A DNA stretch of 64,000 bases. Origin: JASLPR01 sp964496475. Lineage in GTDB: Bacteria > Chloroflexota > UBA11872 > VXNJ01. The notes beneath the pieces were generated by a model. That model worked only from the letters and a program-made list of their open reading frames with translations. It made no database searches and was not told where the DNA came from. The DNA is taken from contig CAZBZS010000005.1 of assembly GCA_964496475.1 (NCBI GenBank), positions 9,811-73,810 of the forward strand, given 5' to 3'. The translations under genes and the position numbers were made by a program. How positions within the stretch are numbered: the first letter of the stretch is position 1; every line of letters begins with the position of its first letter. Positions 16,444-25,374 of the stretch are shown here, in pieces.

Positions 16444-18209
16444 TCGATTTCGGAAGTGGGGCGGTACTGGACACCCTTGCGGAGATCGGGGTGGAAGAGG
16501 TCGAAGCGGTCCTTCACACCCATCATCACCGGGATCAGTGTCAGGGCGACGGGATATTGAATGAGCTGGGCATCCCGATCATTGCGCCGGCGCGGGAAGC
16601 GCACCTCTTCGAGGAGGTGGAGACCTTCTGGCGCCACCGCCAACTCCTAGCGAATCACGATGTCCAATCTGATTCTTATACTCTGCGCCGTTCCGTTGAG
16701 GTTTCCCACGAATTGGCCGACTACGAGGTTTACCGCTGGCGGGGATTGGAATTCAAAGTTCTACCGACGCCGGGCCATACCCGAGGCTCTATCACCCTAG
16801 TTGGCGAGGTTGATGAGGAAACCATCGCGTTCAGCGGCGACCTGATCAGCGGCCCGGGCGAAGTCTGGCGCATCCACGATCTCCAGTGGGCGTATATGGC
16901 CACTGACGGCGTCAATGCCTCTATTTGTTCGCTGGACACCCTGCGAAGCGCGAAATTGGATCGGGTGCTACCCAGCCATGGCAGCCCAATCGGCCGCCCT
17001 CTAGCAGCGATCGACCAACTGACAGCAAATCTTTCCCGACTCTTTGAGGTTGTCAGCTTCACGCCGGAGCCCGTGTCCGCGCCAGATCTCGCCATCAACC
17101 CCAGATTTCGCCAAGTCTCGAAGCACCTGTGGCTTAACGCGAGCGCGGTCGCCAATTTCTATGCGATCGTCACCGATGAGGGCGAAGCCATGCTGCTGGA
17201 CTACGGTTACCCCAGCCAGGATCACGCCAGCGATCTCCGCCGCTTCGTTGAGCACTCCATAAAGGAGCTGATGGACGTCGCCTCCGTGAAGTCGATAAAT
17301 GTCGTTATCCCGAGCCACTATCACGACGATCACGTGTCCGGTATCCCCACTCTTCAGCGGGAGTACGGAACCCAACTCTGGGCGCACGAAATTTTCAGCG
17401 ACATCCTCGAGAGTCCGGAGTCCTATCACTTGGCCTGTCTGCCGGTAGAACCGATGCGGGTGGACCGGGTGTTGAAGGAGGGCGAGGAATTCGACTGGGG
17501 CGGATTTCGCTTTCAAACCGAACACGCCCCCGGCCACACCCACTTTGCAGCCCATACTTTCGTCAGAGTGGACGGCCTGAAGCTGGCCCTGACAGGCGAC
17601 AATATCCTCTCCTCCATGAGCGGGCCGCGAATCGGGGGGCCCGTCTACCGCAATCGCTTCGAGCTTGACGGCTTTCAGACTTCCCTTCGGAAGTTGATCG
17701 AATTTGAACCGCAGATGTTGCTCACCGGCCATTCGGCAGCGATTTCGGTCAGCCCAGAAATATTGGAAGAACCGCTTCAGCGCGCTGAAGAACTTGCTAT
17801 AGCCTTCGACCTCTTGACCGACGAGGATGAAGCGACCGGATTCGCCATCGATCCCCGCTTCGTCGGCATCCGACCCTACCGGGCCCGGGTAGCGGCCGGT
17901 AGGGAGTTGGATCTGGTAGTCACCATGCGAAATCACAGGGAAGATGAAGCCGTGTTCACCATAACCACCGATCTCCCAGACGGCTGGCAGGCAGATCCCG
18001 ACTCGATAGAAATCGAGCTGGCTGGAGGCGCCACTGTGATGTGTCCCATGAAATTGAAAATTCCCCGGCGGCAGACACCGGCGCGGAAAATTGCATACTG
18101 TCTGGACGTGACCGTCGGCGAGCGACGATTTGGTCAGGAAGCGGAAGGCCTGGTGGACGTGCTGGACCCGGCCGGCGTCGCGCAAGACGGTGGAGATGGG
18201 CCGGGATGA
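16350..18209 (+). CDS. Protein with two tandem metallo-beta-lactamase domains
   Basis: About 619 residues from a CTG at 16350, or 597 from GTG 16416. The CTG is preferred because AAGGAG sits 7 bases before it and the extra residues (LFLFTDTCNVYVV) are typical of an MBL N-terminus; no ATG, GTG or TTG lies between it and an upstream TGA at 16320. Domain 1 has HHHRDQ, PGHTRGS, SGDLI and PSHGSP; its last motif-2 ligand is Gln rather than His. Domain 2 has canonical SHYHDDH, PGHTHFA, TGDNI and TGHSA. A C-terminal Ig-like NEW3-type domain (LPDGWQADPDSIEI) follows. A hydrolase is likely; the substrate is unknown. Confidence 0.85.
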   Translation: MESLRRLSENLFLFTDTCNVYVVRNGDRAILIDFGSGAVLDTLAEIGVEEVEAVLHTHHHRDQCQGDGILNELGIPIIAPAREAHLFEEVETFWRHRQLLANHDVQSDSYTLRRSVEVSHELADYEVYRWRGLEFKVLPTPGHTRGSITLVGEVDEETIAFSGDLISGPGEVWRIHDLQWAYMATDGVNASICSLDTLRSAKLDRVLPSHGSPIGRPLAAIDQLTANLSRLFEVVSFTPEPVSAPDLAINPRFRQVSKHLWLNASAVANFYAIVTDEGEAMLLDYGYPSQDHASDLRRFVEHSIKELMDVASVKSINVVIPSHYHDDHVSGIPTLQREYGTQLWAHEIFSDILESPESYHLACLPVEPMRVDRVLKEGEEFDWGGFRFQTEHAPGHTHFAAHTFVRVDGLKLALTGDNILSSMSGPRIGGPVYRNRFELDGFQTSLRKLIEFEPQMLLTGHSAAISVSPEILEEPLQRAEELAIAFDLLTDEDEATGFAIDPRFVGIRPYRARVAAGRELDLVVTMRNHREDEAVFTITTDLPDGWQADPDSIEIELAGGATVMCPMKLKIPRRQTPARKIAYCLDVTVGERRFGQEAEGLVDVLDPAGVAQDGGDGPG

Positions 18210-18236
18210 TCGAAGGCCCATTCATGAGAGCACTAG

Positions 18237-18255
18237 GCCCGGTTCGAAACCGGGC
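18237..18255. promoter_or_regulatory. Perfect inverted repeat before the acetamidase gene
   Basis: Eight-base arms GCCCGGTT and AACCGGGC flank CGA, lying 22 bases before the acetamidase ATG. There is no T-run, so a terminator is unlikely. It may be an operator, or a remnant of a tRNA T-arm, whose consensus it resembles. Confidence 0.4.
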
Positions 18256-18276
18256 GCCAGGAAAGCGAACCTGCTT

Positions 18277-19245
18277 ATGAGCGGCCGGCTGCACGAATTT
18301 GAGTCGTCAACCTATTACGTCACCTACGGACCCCACGAGCCAGCGGTGAGGATAGCCCCCGGGGATTCGGTCCGCGCGAAGACTCTGGATGCCGGCGGTC
18401 TCGACGAGAACGGCCAGCGACCCCCGGAGGAGATGTTTCAGCAGGATTCGGAAACCGAACTTAGTTTCGCCAATCCTCAGACCGGACCCGTATATGTTGA
18501 GGGGGCGGAGCCGGGCGACATGCTCGCCGTGCGAATCGATGAAATTAAGCTGATCCGCGACTGGGCGTGGTCGAGACACAATCCGGGAATGGGCATTCTG
18601 GGCGTGGAAAGCCGCGTACACGGTCCCACTGGGCTCAACGAGCCTTTGCCCTACCGGGAGTATCGGTGGAACTACAACGCCGACCGCTCAGAGGCGACTC
18701 TTGAACTCGCCGACAGCCGACTGAACCGGGTGACCATTCCCACGCACCCGTTTTTGGGGTGCATCGGAGTCTGCCCGCGAAACGGAGAAGTCATTAGCAC
18801 CATGACACCGTACAACCACGGCGGCAACATGGACTGTGTGGAGACGACCGCCGGCACCACAATCTACCTCCCGGTGTTCCGCCGCGGGGCGCTGCTGATG
18901 TTTGGAGACGGCCACGGTGCCCAGGGCGATGGCGAGGACTGCGGCTCGGCTCTCGAAACCCCCACCCACACCACCCTGACGATCGATCTGATAAAGGGCA
19001 GGACCATCGATTGGCCCCGGATGGAGAACGACGAACACATCATGACCATAGCCAACACCCGGCCGCTGGTGGACGCTGTTCGGATCGCGAAAGTGGCGAT
19101 GGTCAGATGGCTGGAGGCTGAATACGGATTCGATCAGTGGGAGGCGTTTCAGCTGCAATCCCAGGCCGGACTGGTCCGGGTGGGTAACGTGGTCGACCCG
19201 CTATATACGGTCGTGGCGAAATTTCCGAAAGCGCTGCTTGCTTAG
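18277..19245 (+). CDS. Acetamidase/formamidase family protein
   Basis: A 322-residue FmdA/AmdA-family amidase from ATG 18277. The frame is open to 18130, but family homology starts with HEFESSTYYVTYGPHEPAV just after this Met. Family blocks include GPVYVEGAEPGDMLAV, PTHPFLGCIGVCPRNG, GGNMDC and LMFGDGHGAQGDGE with its acidic and His metal ligands. These enzymes release ammonia from formamide, acetamide or similar small amides. It may take the amide products of HyuA/HyuB chemistry (inference). Its TAG stop interleaves with the TAA of the convergent NHL gene. Confidence 0.9.
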   Translation: MSGRLHEFESSTYYVTYGPHEPAVRIAPGDSVRAKTLDAGGLDENGQRPPEEMFQQDSETELSFANPQTGPVYVEGAEPGDMLAVRIDEIKLIRDWAWSRHNPGMGILGVESRVHGPTGLNEPLPYREYRWNYNADRSEATLELADSRLNRVTIPTHPFLGCIGVCPRNGEVISTMTPYNHGGNMDCVETTAGTTIYLPVFRRGALLMFGDGHGAQGDGEDCGSALETPTHTTLTIDLIKGRTIDWPRMENDEHIMTIANTRPLVDAVRIAKVAMVRWLEAEYGFDQWEAFQLQSQAGLVRVGNVVDPLYTVVAKFPKALLA

Positions 19246-20315
19246 GCTGCAGACGAAAACTTCAGCACCTTGTTTAGGTAGTAGGCCGACACGTACAAAT
19301 TTCCGGCCGAATCGACGGCGATGCCCCCGGGGAGCACCAACCGCCCGGTGGAATCGCGGACCACGAAGGAGTGCTCGAACCTGCCGTCCGCCGCGAATCG
19401 GTGGATTCGGGCATTGGCGAAGTCGGCTACATAGATTCGGCCGGCAGCGTCGACTTCCACATCACCGCGGGCAAGAGACCGGAATACTGTGTCCGGGGTA
19501 TCAGCGCCGGAAATCGGAGCCAGCGCCTGCCCATCACCGGCATAAAGCTGGATACGTCGGTTGAAGGTGTCAAACACGTAGGTGACGCCGTCGCCATTGA
19601 CAGCGACCCCAGTAGGCAAGTTCAGCGACGCACCGGTATCGACGTTCATTATCCTCTTCTGATTACCGCCACCATCAAAGACGACAACGCCCGCGTGGGC
19701 GCTGCTGGCTACATATACATCCCCGCTTCCGTCGGTGGCGATGCCGCCGAACGGCACCGAGCGGGACAGCACCAGAGTTGGGCCGATAACGTCCCAGCCG
19801 CCGACAAAACTTCCATCTCCGCTGAATCTTTGCACCCGGTTGCCGACCAGATCCAGGGCGTAGACGTTACCGGCGAAGTCTACCGCCACGTCCTGAAGAC
19901 CGGTGAACCGGCCGTCGGCCACGCCGAGGTCACCCCAGCCGGACAGATAGGTCCCGTCCGAGCCGAACTTCTGGACCCGGCCAAGAACGCCGTCCGTGGT
20001 GTACAGGTTGCCGCCAGCATCAACATCGATCCCAGCGATCCGCAGGAATTCACCTTCACCCGATCCCGTCTTTCCCCATTCCGCAACCAGGTTGTACTGG
20101 GGCATAGCCGCAGAAAGTTCGGAAACGCCTACCGTCAGCCCGAGCAGCAGAGCGATCAACGCCACTACCACGGTGGAGCGAGGTCGCGTTCCATTCACGA
20201 GTGAATAAATTCCGTAATCCTTGAACGAACTCCGACGAAAGCGGTCAACCCGGACCAGTCCAGGATTGTAGCTCGCCTGAGGAAGATCGAGAGCTCGATC
20301 GACTTTCGGCCTCAA
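19242..20315 (-). CDS. Exported NHL-repeat beta-propeller protein
   Basis: A 357-residue protein with a membrane/signal segment at about residues 48-70 (STVVVALIALLLGLTVGV) after an unusually long basic N-terminus; a shorter start may be used. The rest consists of about six NHL repeats with patterns such as GIDVDAGGNLYTTDG, DVAVDFAGNVYALD and GIAVDSAGNLYVSA, enough for one propeller. NHL propellers bind proteins, RNA or ligands; a specific role is not predictable. The stop codon overlaps that of the convergent acetamidase gene. Confidence 0.82.
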   Translation of the reverse strand: MRPKVDRALDLPQASYNPGLVRVDRFRRSSFKDYGIYSLVNGTRPRSTVVVALIALLLGLTVGVSELSAAMPQYNLVAEWGKTGSGEGEFLRIAGIDVDAGGNLYTTDGVLGRVQKFGSDGTYLSGWGDLGVADGRFTGLQDVAVDFAGNVYALDLVGNRVQRFSGDGSFVGGWDVIGPTLVLSRSVPFGGIATDGSGDVYVASSAHAGVVVFDGGGNQKRIMNVDTGASLNLPTGVAVNGDGVTYVFDTFNRRIQLYAGDGQALAPISGADTPDTVFRSLARGDVEVDAAGRIYVADFANARIHRFAADGRFEHSFVVRDSTGRLVLPGGIAVDSAGNLYVSAYYLNKVLKFSSAA

Positions 20316-20432
20316 GTTCCTATTCCGGCCGGGCGCGACCGACGACCTCTATTGCCTCTGTTGATGGGACGCCACCCAACACCCCGATTCCGAATCAACA
20401 TTCTATGCACCATGACGGCGGACTCGCTTAGA

Positions 20433-21338
20433 TTATGTGTAGCTCTGAAGATCGTTATCGGTGCCGCCGCCCACCATTCCCGGAAATTCGGTGGCCGCGC
20501 GAATCGCCGCTGACGACGGCTGAACATTGAAGATGACGTGTACCCGATCGGCTTCGGCGGCAAGTTCCGCGACCGGTCCGACCAGATCTCCAAGTTCGAT
20601 CGACCCATAACCGAACTCGGCGATTGTCGTCGCCGTTGGGGCGATTTTCTCCCAGCTGCCCTCTTTGCGACCGTGCAGCCGCACCGGGGCAACGTCGGTG
20701 AAAGTGACGGTGGGATGCAAAGGGGGGGCATCACGATCCGGGGGAAAGTCGGAAAGTGAAAGGGCGATCTCAAGATCGATAAGATGATCCAACGTGTCCT
20801 CCAGGCGAGACGCGGGTAGGAACCAGGACGCACTGCGGAATTCGACCGCCAGAGGCAGGCCGGACAGGCGTTCGCGACAGCGCGCCAGATACTCCAAGCT
20901 TTCCCGACCGGAGTCGAACCACGGCGGAAACTGCAACATGATGACGCCCAGTTTGCCAGCGGCCGCCAGCGGAGCGATTGCGGACCCGAACTCATCGAAA
21001 ATCACGTCGGGCGGCTCCACAGCTATTTCCGACCAGCTCTGGATGGCCGCAGTCGCCATCGTGCCGGGCCGTCGTTGATGCAGCGTCAATCCCCCAAACG
21101 CAAGCACATCAAATATAAAGCCATCCGGCACCGAGTCGGCCCACTCCCGAACCCGGTCCTCGGCCGGAATCCCCTGAAAGGTAGTGGCGACCTCGACTAG
21201 GGAAAAGTGCTCAGCATAGTAGCTCAGCATGTCGGGCTGGCGAGTGCGAGGTGGATAGAAACCCTCCAGCCGGTGCCAGCCACTGATTCCGGTCAGTATT
21301 TTGGTGGGATTATCAGTGCCTCCGGTCATCGTCGCCAT
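20433..21338 (-). CDS. DUF72 (YecE-like) family protein, copy 1
   Basis: A 301-residue TIM-barrel-like DUF72 protein (GISGWHRLEGFYPP, YYAEHFSLVEV, GKLGVIMLQFPPWF, LAVEFRSASWF, VRLHGR). It is shorter than copy 2 and lacks the C-terminal extension with the conserved NNHFVGQAVANA block. The biochemical function of DUF72 is not established. It lies 66 bases downstream of its paralogue on the same strand, so the pair looks like a tandem duplication that diverged. Confidence 0.85.
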   Translation of the reverse strand: MATMTGGTDNPTKILTGISGWHRLEGFYPPRTRQPDMLSYYAEHFSLVEVATTFQGIPAEDRVREWADSVPDGFIFDVLAFGGLTLHQRRPGTMATAAIQSWSEIAVEPPDVIFDEFGSAIAPLAAAGKLGVIMLQFPPWFDSGRESLEYLARCRERLSGLPLAVEFRSASWFLPASRLEDTLDHLIDLEIALSLSDFPPDRDAPPLHPTVTFTDVAPVRLHGRKEGSWEKIAPTATTIAEFGYGSIELGDLVGPVAELAAEADRVHVIFNVQPSSAAIRAATEFPGMVGGGTDNDLQSYT

Positions 21339-21404
21339 CCTGATCTAGAACGTCGAGGGATTGTAAATGGAATCGACTGCTCCGGCGCAGGTGCGGGTGA
21401 CGCC

Positions 21405-22433
21405 TCAGTCAGTTTCAGGGGTAGCGGCCAACTCCTCCCAAGGACAGCCCTGATCGATATCCATCGATAGCTGCACCAGCTTGCGGAGATGGTCGGTCTC
21501 TTCGCCGCGTCGAGGCTCATCCAACATCACCTGCAACATCTTGGCGTTGGCGACGGCCTGCCCGACGAAATGATTGTTGGTCACGGCGAAGGTCGTAGCT
21601 GCTTCCCGATCGATCTCCTCGATTCGTTCCCGCCAGGGAAGCAGCTCGGCCTGTGAGTACAGATAGTTATATCGCTGGGACTTCTGGATATCGACCTGCT
21701 GTTCCAATTGCTTCTCCCGGGACCGACGCTCGCGATGGGAACCGTATTCGCGGCGAATTTCCCGACGAACTTGCCGGGCTCGGCGCTGGTTAATGGCTGG
21801 CCACCAATCGGCATAATTTCGCCCGTGAAAACGAACATATCCCACCGAGCTGGTGACGGCGGTGACCGGCGGCATGTTGCCTTTGAGCTGAGGCTCATCA
21901 ACGCAGCAGAATCCGAGGCCAAGCTCGCGTAGCAGGTCCACGGTTTCGTCCTCGGCGGGGCCGTCGACCCAGCTCTGGTGGCGAAACTCGATGACCACCG
22001 GCAATTCCGGTAGCCGTTCCGACAGCAGGCGGAGATAACCGATTCCGATCTCATCGCGCCTGAATCCTGGCGGGAACTGCATGAGCACTGCACCCAGTTT
22101 GCCGGCCTCGCGCAAGGGTGTGACAGCCTGGACGAACTCAGCAAAGGTGCGGGTCGCGGCAGCTTCGAAGTGGTGTGTCAGGCCGCTGAACGCCTTGACT
22201 GCGAAGAGGAAGTCGTCAGGTGTCCGCTTGATCCAGCTTTCGCTAAGGAACGGCGATGGGATGCGATAGTAGCTGCTGTTTAGTTCAACGGAATCGAAAT
22301 GCTCGCAGTAGAAAGCCAGCTCGTCAAATCCACGCTTCTTGGCCGGGATCGAGTAGAAGGTACCGTACCAATCGGCATAGCTCCAGCCCGCGGTGCCGAT
22401 CCTAAGTCCGCCGCCAGGCCGAGACGCCGCCAC
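21405..22433 (-). CDS. DUF72 (YecE-like) family protein, copy 2
   Basis: A 342-residue DUF72 protein with the full family layout: GTAGWSYADWYGTFY at the N-terminus, FYCEHFDSVELNSSYY, GAVLMQFPPGF, VIEFRHQSW, YVRFHGRNYADWW and C-terminal NNHFVGQAVANAKML. The function is unknown; the fold is a TIM barrel related to divalent-metal enzymes. The gene starts three bases after the selA stop on the same strand, so it is likely co-transcribed with apgM and selA. Confidence 0.9.
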   Translation of the reverse strand: MAASRPGGGLRIGTAGWSYADWYGTFYSIPAKKRGFDELAFYCEHFDSVELNSSYYRIPSPFLSESWIKRTPDDFLFAVKAFSGLTHHFEAAATRTFAEFVQAVTPLREAGKLGAVLMQFPPGFRRDEIGIGYLRLLSERLPELPVVIEFRHQSWVDGPAEDETVDLLRELGLGFCCVDEPQLKGNMPPVTAVTSSVGYVRFHGRNYADWWPAINQRRARQVRREIRREYGSHRERRSREKQLEQQVDIQKSQRYNYLYSQAELLPWRERIEEIDREAATTFAVTNNHFVGQAVANAKMLQVMLDEPRRGEETDHLRKLVQLSMDIDQGCPWEELAATPETD

Positions 22434-22436
22434 GGC

Positions 22437-23801
22437 TCAGAGGCTTCGCAGCATTTGCACGACCGCCGCATCCTCGCGTTTGAGCACGGTCCGGGGCGCC
22501 AGTAAGAATGCCTCAGATTCGATTTTGCCGATGAGGGGCGGGGTCGCCGCCCGCAGAGCGGCGGCTATCTGATCGGGAGAGCGTTGACCGGAGGCTATGC
22601 GCAGCACGACTGACGGGATTACCCGGCCGGGCAACGATCCTCCCCCCACGGCGGCATCGGCCGGGATCAATTGTCGTTCAAATTCGGGTCTAAGGGCGTC
22701 CGCCCAGATACGGCCACGCCGCTCGAGCTGTTCGATCGTCGCAGTGATCATCCGCCACACCGGAATCTCCTCCTTGGCACTACCCTCCAGATAGGAGACG
22801 AGGGTGGCGTGCAGAGCCGCCAGGCACAGCTTGTCGGGTCGCAACGCCCGTGTCAGGGGATGGCGCGCGATCGCGCCGACCAGATCGCGGCGCCCCACGA
22901 TGATTCCCGCCTGTGGCCCGCCCAGCAGTTTGTCGCCAGAAAATGTCGTTAGCGCGATTCCGGCGGACACGCTTTCCTGAACCGTCGGCTCCGAACCCAG
23001 ACCATAGGGAGTCGTGGGGAGCAGGGTCCCGCTACCGAGATCGTTCATCACGGGAATGGAGCGTCGTTCTCCCAGTTTGCATAGTTCCTGTAAGTCGACG
23101 CCCTCAGTGAAGCCGACTACTTGAAAGTTACTGGCGTGGACCTTAAGGATCATCGCGGTATCGGGACCGATGGCCGCTTCATAATCTGACAGGCGAGTGC
23201 GATTTGTGGTGCCGACGTCGCGGAGGTTGGCGCCGCTCCGCTCCAAGATCTCCGGGATTCTGAATCCACCGCCGATCTCCACCGCCTCGCCGCGGCTGAC
23301 AATCACCTCGCGACCATCGGCGAGCGCGCTCAGGCAAAGGAAGACGGCGCCCGCATTGTTGTTCACAACCAGGGCGGCCTCGGCGCCGGTGAGCTCTCGA
23401 AGCAACTCCTCCACGTGGGCACGTCGAGACCCGCGTCCGCCGGCTTCGATATCGTATTCCAGATTCGAGTAACCGCCCGCCGCGCGGCGAAGCGCTTCGA
23501 TGGCCCTATCGGACAGCGGGGCCCGGCCAAGATTGGTATGCAAGATGACGCCAGTGGCGTTTATCACTCCCCGGGGGCTCGGAGACATGAGTACGTGGAC
23601 GTTGAGAGCTACCGCGGCCGCCATTTCCCGTCTGTCCGGCGCCGGCCCATTCCCGTCCAACCGCCGGCGGAGTCGCTCCAGCTCGGCTCGCGCCTGGCTC
23701 GCCACAAGCGTTGCCGGCAACGCCGGATCGAGTTCGAGCACTTGCGCCGCCAGAACGTTTACCGCCGGTAATGAGCGACGCGGATCGGCTGGCAGGCTCA
23801 C
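22437..23801 (-). CDS. selA: L-seryl-tRNA(Sec) selenium transferase
   Basis: About 454 residues from GTG 23801, which has AGAAGGGG 9 bases upstream and places the family SLPADPRRSLPAVNVLL start at residue 1; a longer ATG frame to 23861 overlaps the upstream gene. The PLP-binding region reads TFSGDKLLGGPQAG. Other family blocks are INATGVILHTNLGRAPL and NNNAGAVFLCL. It converts Ser-tRNA(Sec) to Sec-tRNA(Sec) with selenophosphate, so the organism should make selenoproteins. No selB, selD or tRNA-Sec was found in the window. Confidence 0.93.
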   Translation of the reverse strand: MSLPADPRRSLPAVNVLAAQVLELDPALPATLVASQARAELERLRRRLDGNGPAPDRREMAAAVALNVHVLMSPSPRGVINATGVILHTNLGRAPLSDRAIEALRRAAGGYSNLEYDIEAGGRGSRRAHVEELLRELTGAEAALVVNNNAGAVFLCLSALADGREVIVSRGEAVEIGGGFRIPEILERSGANLRDVGTTNRTRLSDYEAAIGPDTAMILKVHASNFQVVGFTEGVDLQELCKLGERRSIPVMNDLGSGTLLPTTPYGLGSEPTVQESVSAGIALTTFSGDKLLGGPQAGIIVGRRDLVGAIARHPLTRALRPDKLCLAALHATLVSYLEGSAKEEIPVWRMITATIEQLERRGRIWADALRPEFERQLIPADAAVGGGSLPGRVIPSVVLRIASGQRSPDQIAAALRAATPPLIGKIESEAFLLAPRTVLKREDAAVVQMLRSL

Positions 23802-23820
23802 ATCCAATCGCCCCTTCTGC

Positions 23821-25077
23821 TCATGCGCCGAATTTCTTGAGCCGGCCACCGTAGCCGGCAAGAAGACTCATTGTGCTCCTAGCCGGGAATAGCCCAAGGC
23901 TGCCGGTTCCACAGGCGCGCTCGCCAAATTCCGCGGCGGCGTCCGGAACAACATGTTCGGCGTGGAGTAGAAACGGGACCGGGTGCCACGAATGCTGCCC
24001 GAGACGGGCCGGGGTGGAGTGGTCGCCGGTCACGACCATGGCCGCCGGGCCGAGGGCAAGGATGTCGGGGATAACGGCGTCAACTTCTTCAATCGCGGCG
24101 ACCTTGCCATCGAAATCGCCGTCTTCCCCCAGCGAGTCAGTCAGCTTGAAGTGAAAGAAGAAAAAGTCATGCGCGTCCCAGTATCTCTTCAACGCCGCAA
24201 CCTGGCCTGACAGGGTATCTCCAGTGTCGAGGATGGTCATCCCGGCGATCGCGGCTAGGCCTTTGTACATCGGGTAAGACGCCACACAGGCCGGATCTAA
24301 CCCGTATATTTCACCCAGCTTTTCGAGCGCGGGCAAACCCGCGTACCCGCGCATTAAGACGAAGTTCGCCGGCGCCCGGTCTCCGATGAATTCGCGGACG
24401 CCGTCCAGAAATTCCTGAAGCACGGTTGCCGTTCGCGTGGCGGCGGGTTCAAGCGCAACCGGCTCCAGCGGCGGGACGCCGATCTGCTGTGGGTCGGTCT
24501 CCCGTACCGCGGCGTGAAGCCCCTCTCCCCGCAATACGAGAATCGCACGGTGCTGACTCTCGGTCGCGATTTCAATATCGATGCCGTCAATCTTTATAGC
24601 CGCCAGCTTGGACACCAACTCACGGTTTAGATCGGTCGAAATGCGTCCGGCACGGCGATCGGTCACATCGCCATCTTTGTCGATCGTGCAGAAATTCAGA
24701 CGCACGCCGATGTCCTCTGGAGCGAGGGCAAGACCGATACCCAGCGCCGAGAGCGCACCGCGGCCGATATTTTCGACGATAGGGTCATAGCCGAACAGAG
24801 CCAAGTGCCCCGGTCCACTCCCGGGTGTGATGCCCGGACCGACCGGTTCGCTAAGGCCAACCACGCCCCACCGGGCAAGCTCATCCAGGTTGTGCGTGCG
24901 GGCGGACTCCAGCTCGGTCCGGCCCGTCTCCACATGCGGCAGTCCGCCCAAACCGTCGACAACGAGCAGCACCAGCTTTCCGCCGGCGTCCAGGTGGATC
25001 GTCTTGAGCGCAGAGGTCGAGATCAAGGTCGCAAAGTCCGGTGGATCAGGGGGAGGATGGTCAAAATGGCGCGGCAT
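23821..25077 (-). CDS. apgM: 2,3-bisphosphoglycerate-independent phosphoglycerate mutase, archaeal type
   Basis: A 418-residue ApgM-type mutase of the alkaline phosphatase superfamily. It begins its core with LVVDGLGGLPH (metal-binding Asp) and has GPGITPGSGPGHLALFGYDP with the Ser/Thr phospho-acceptor region, and the distal GDHSTPARLGQHSWHPVP metal block. It interconverts 3- and 2-phosphoglycerate in glycolysis and gluconeogenesis. The archaeal type is found in several bacterial phyla including Chloroflexota. It is the first gene of a minus-strand unit with selA and the DUF72 pair. Confidence 0.93.
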   Translation of the reverse strand: MPRHFDHPPPDPPDFATLISTSALKTIHLDAGGKLVLLVVDGLGGLPHVETGRTELESARTHNLDELARWGVVGLSEPVGPGITPGSGPGHLALFGYDPIVENIGRGALSALGIGLALAPEDIGVRLNFCTIDKDGDVTDRRAGRISTDLNRELVSKLAAIKIDGIDIEIATESQHRAILVLRGEGLHAAVRETDPQQIGVPPLEPVALEPAATRTATVLQEFLDGVREFIGDRAPANFVLMRGYAGLPALEKLGEIYGLDPACVASYPMYKGLAAIAGMTILDTGDTLSGQVAALKRYWDAHDFFFFHFKLTDSLGEDGDFDGKVAAIEEVDAVIPDILALGPAAMVVTGDHSTPARLGQHSWHPVPFLLHAEHVVPDAAAEFGERACGTGSLGLFPARSTMSLLAGYGGRLKKFGA

Positions 25078-25099
25078 TCTAGCACGTTGATTGGGTCCT

Positions 25100-25312
25100 C
25101 AAACCTGTGAACGAAGCGAGGGGAAGCGGTTGCCGACGCCGAGGTTGCGCGTCGGGGTGGGCCCACGAGCCAGCACCGACACGTCCTGCTACGGATTGCC
25201 CGGTCGGCCCCCGCGGATATTCAGTGGGCGTGCCCAGGGCCCAAAATTCATGGGCGTGTCCGGCTACGCGCCGTGCATCCGCAGGCCAGGTGACGAAGCC
25301 AGCGTGACCACA
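25100..25312. ncRNA. Structured intergenic region, possible non-coding RNA
   Basis: The spacer of almost 300 bases between divergent apgM and the HD-GYP gene has no convincing ORF but several stems: a 7-bp hairpin 25133-25139 with 25149-25155 (9-base loop), a perfect 10-bp palindrome at 25157-25166, and GCGGAT 25213-25218 pairing with ATCCGC 25277-25282. A TGGGCGTG word occurs twice (from about 25224 and 25250). I could not match it to RNase P, tmRNA, SRP or a known riboswitch. Strand is undetermined. Confidence 0.35.
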
Positions 25313-25374
25313 TTGAATGCGGTGGCCGCTATTGTAGGAAAGTCGACTGCTGTCAAATCGGCCGGAACGCCACA

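Noticed and set aside
18230..18262. tRNA gene suggested by a T-arm-like GGTTCGAAACC and a following CCA
   Set aside because: No matching acceptor strand, D-arm or anticodon arm could be placed upstream; kept only as an inverted repeat.
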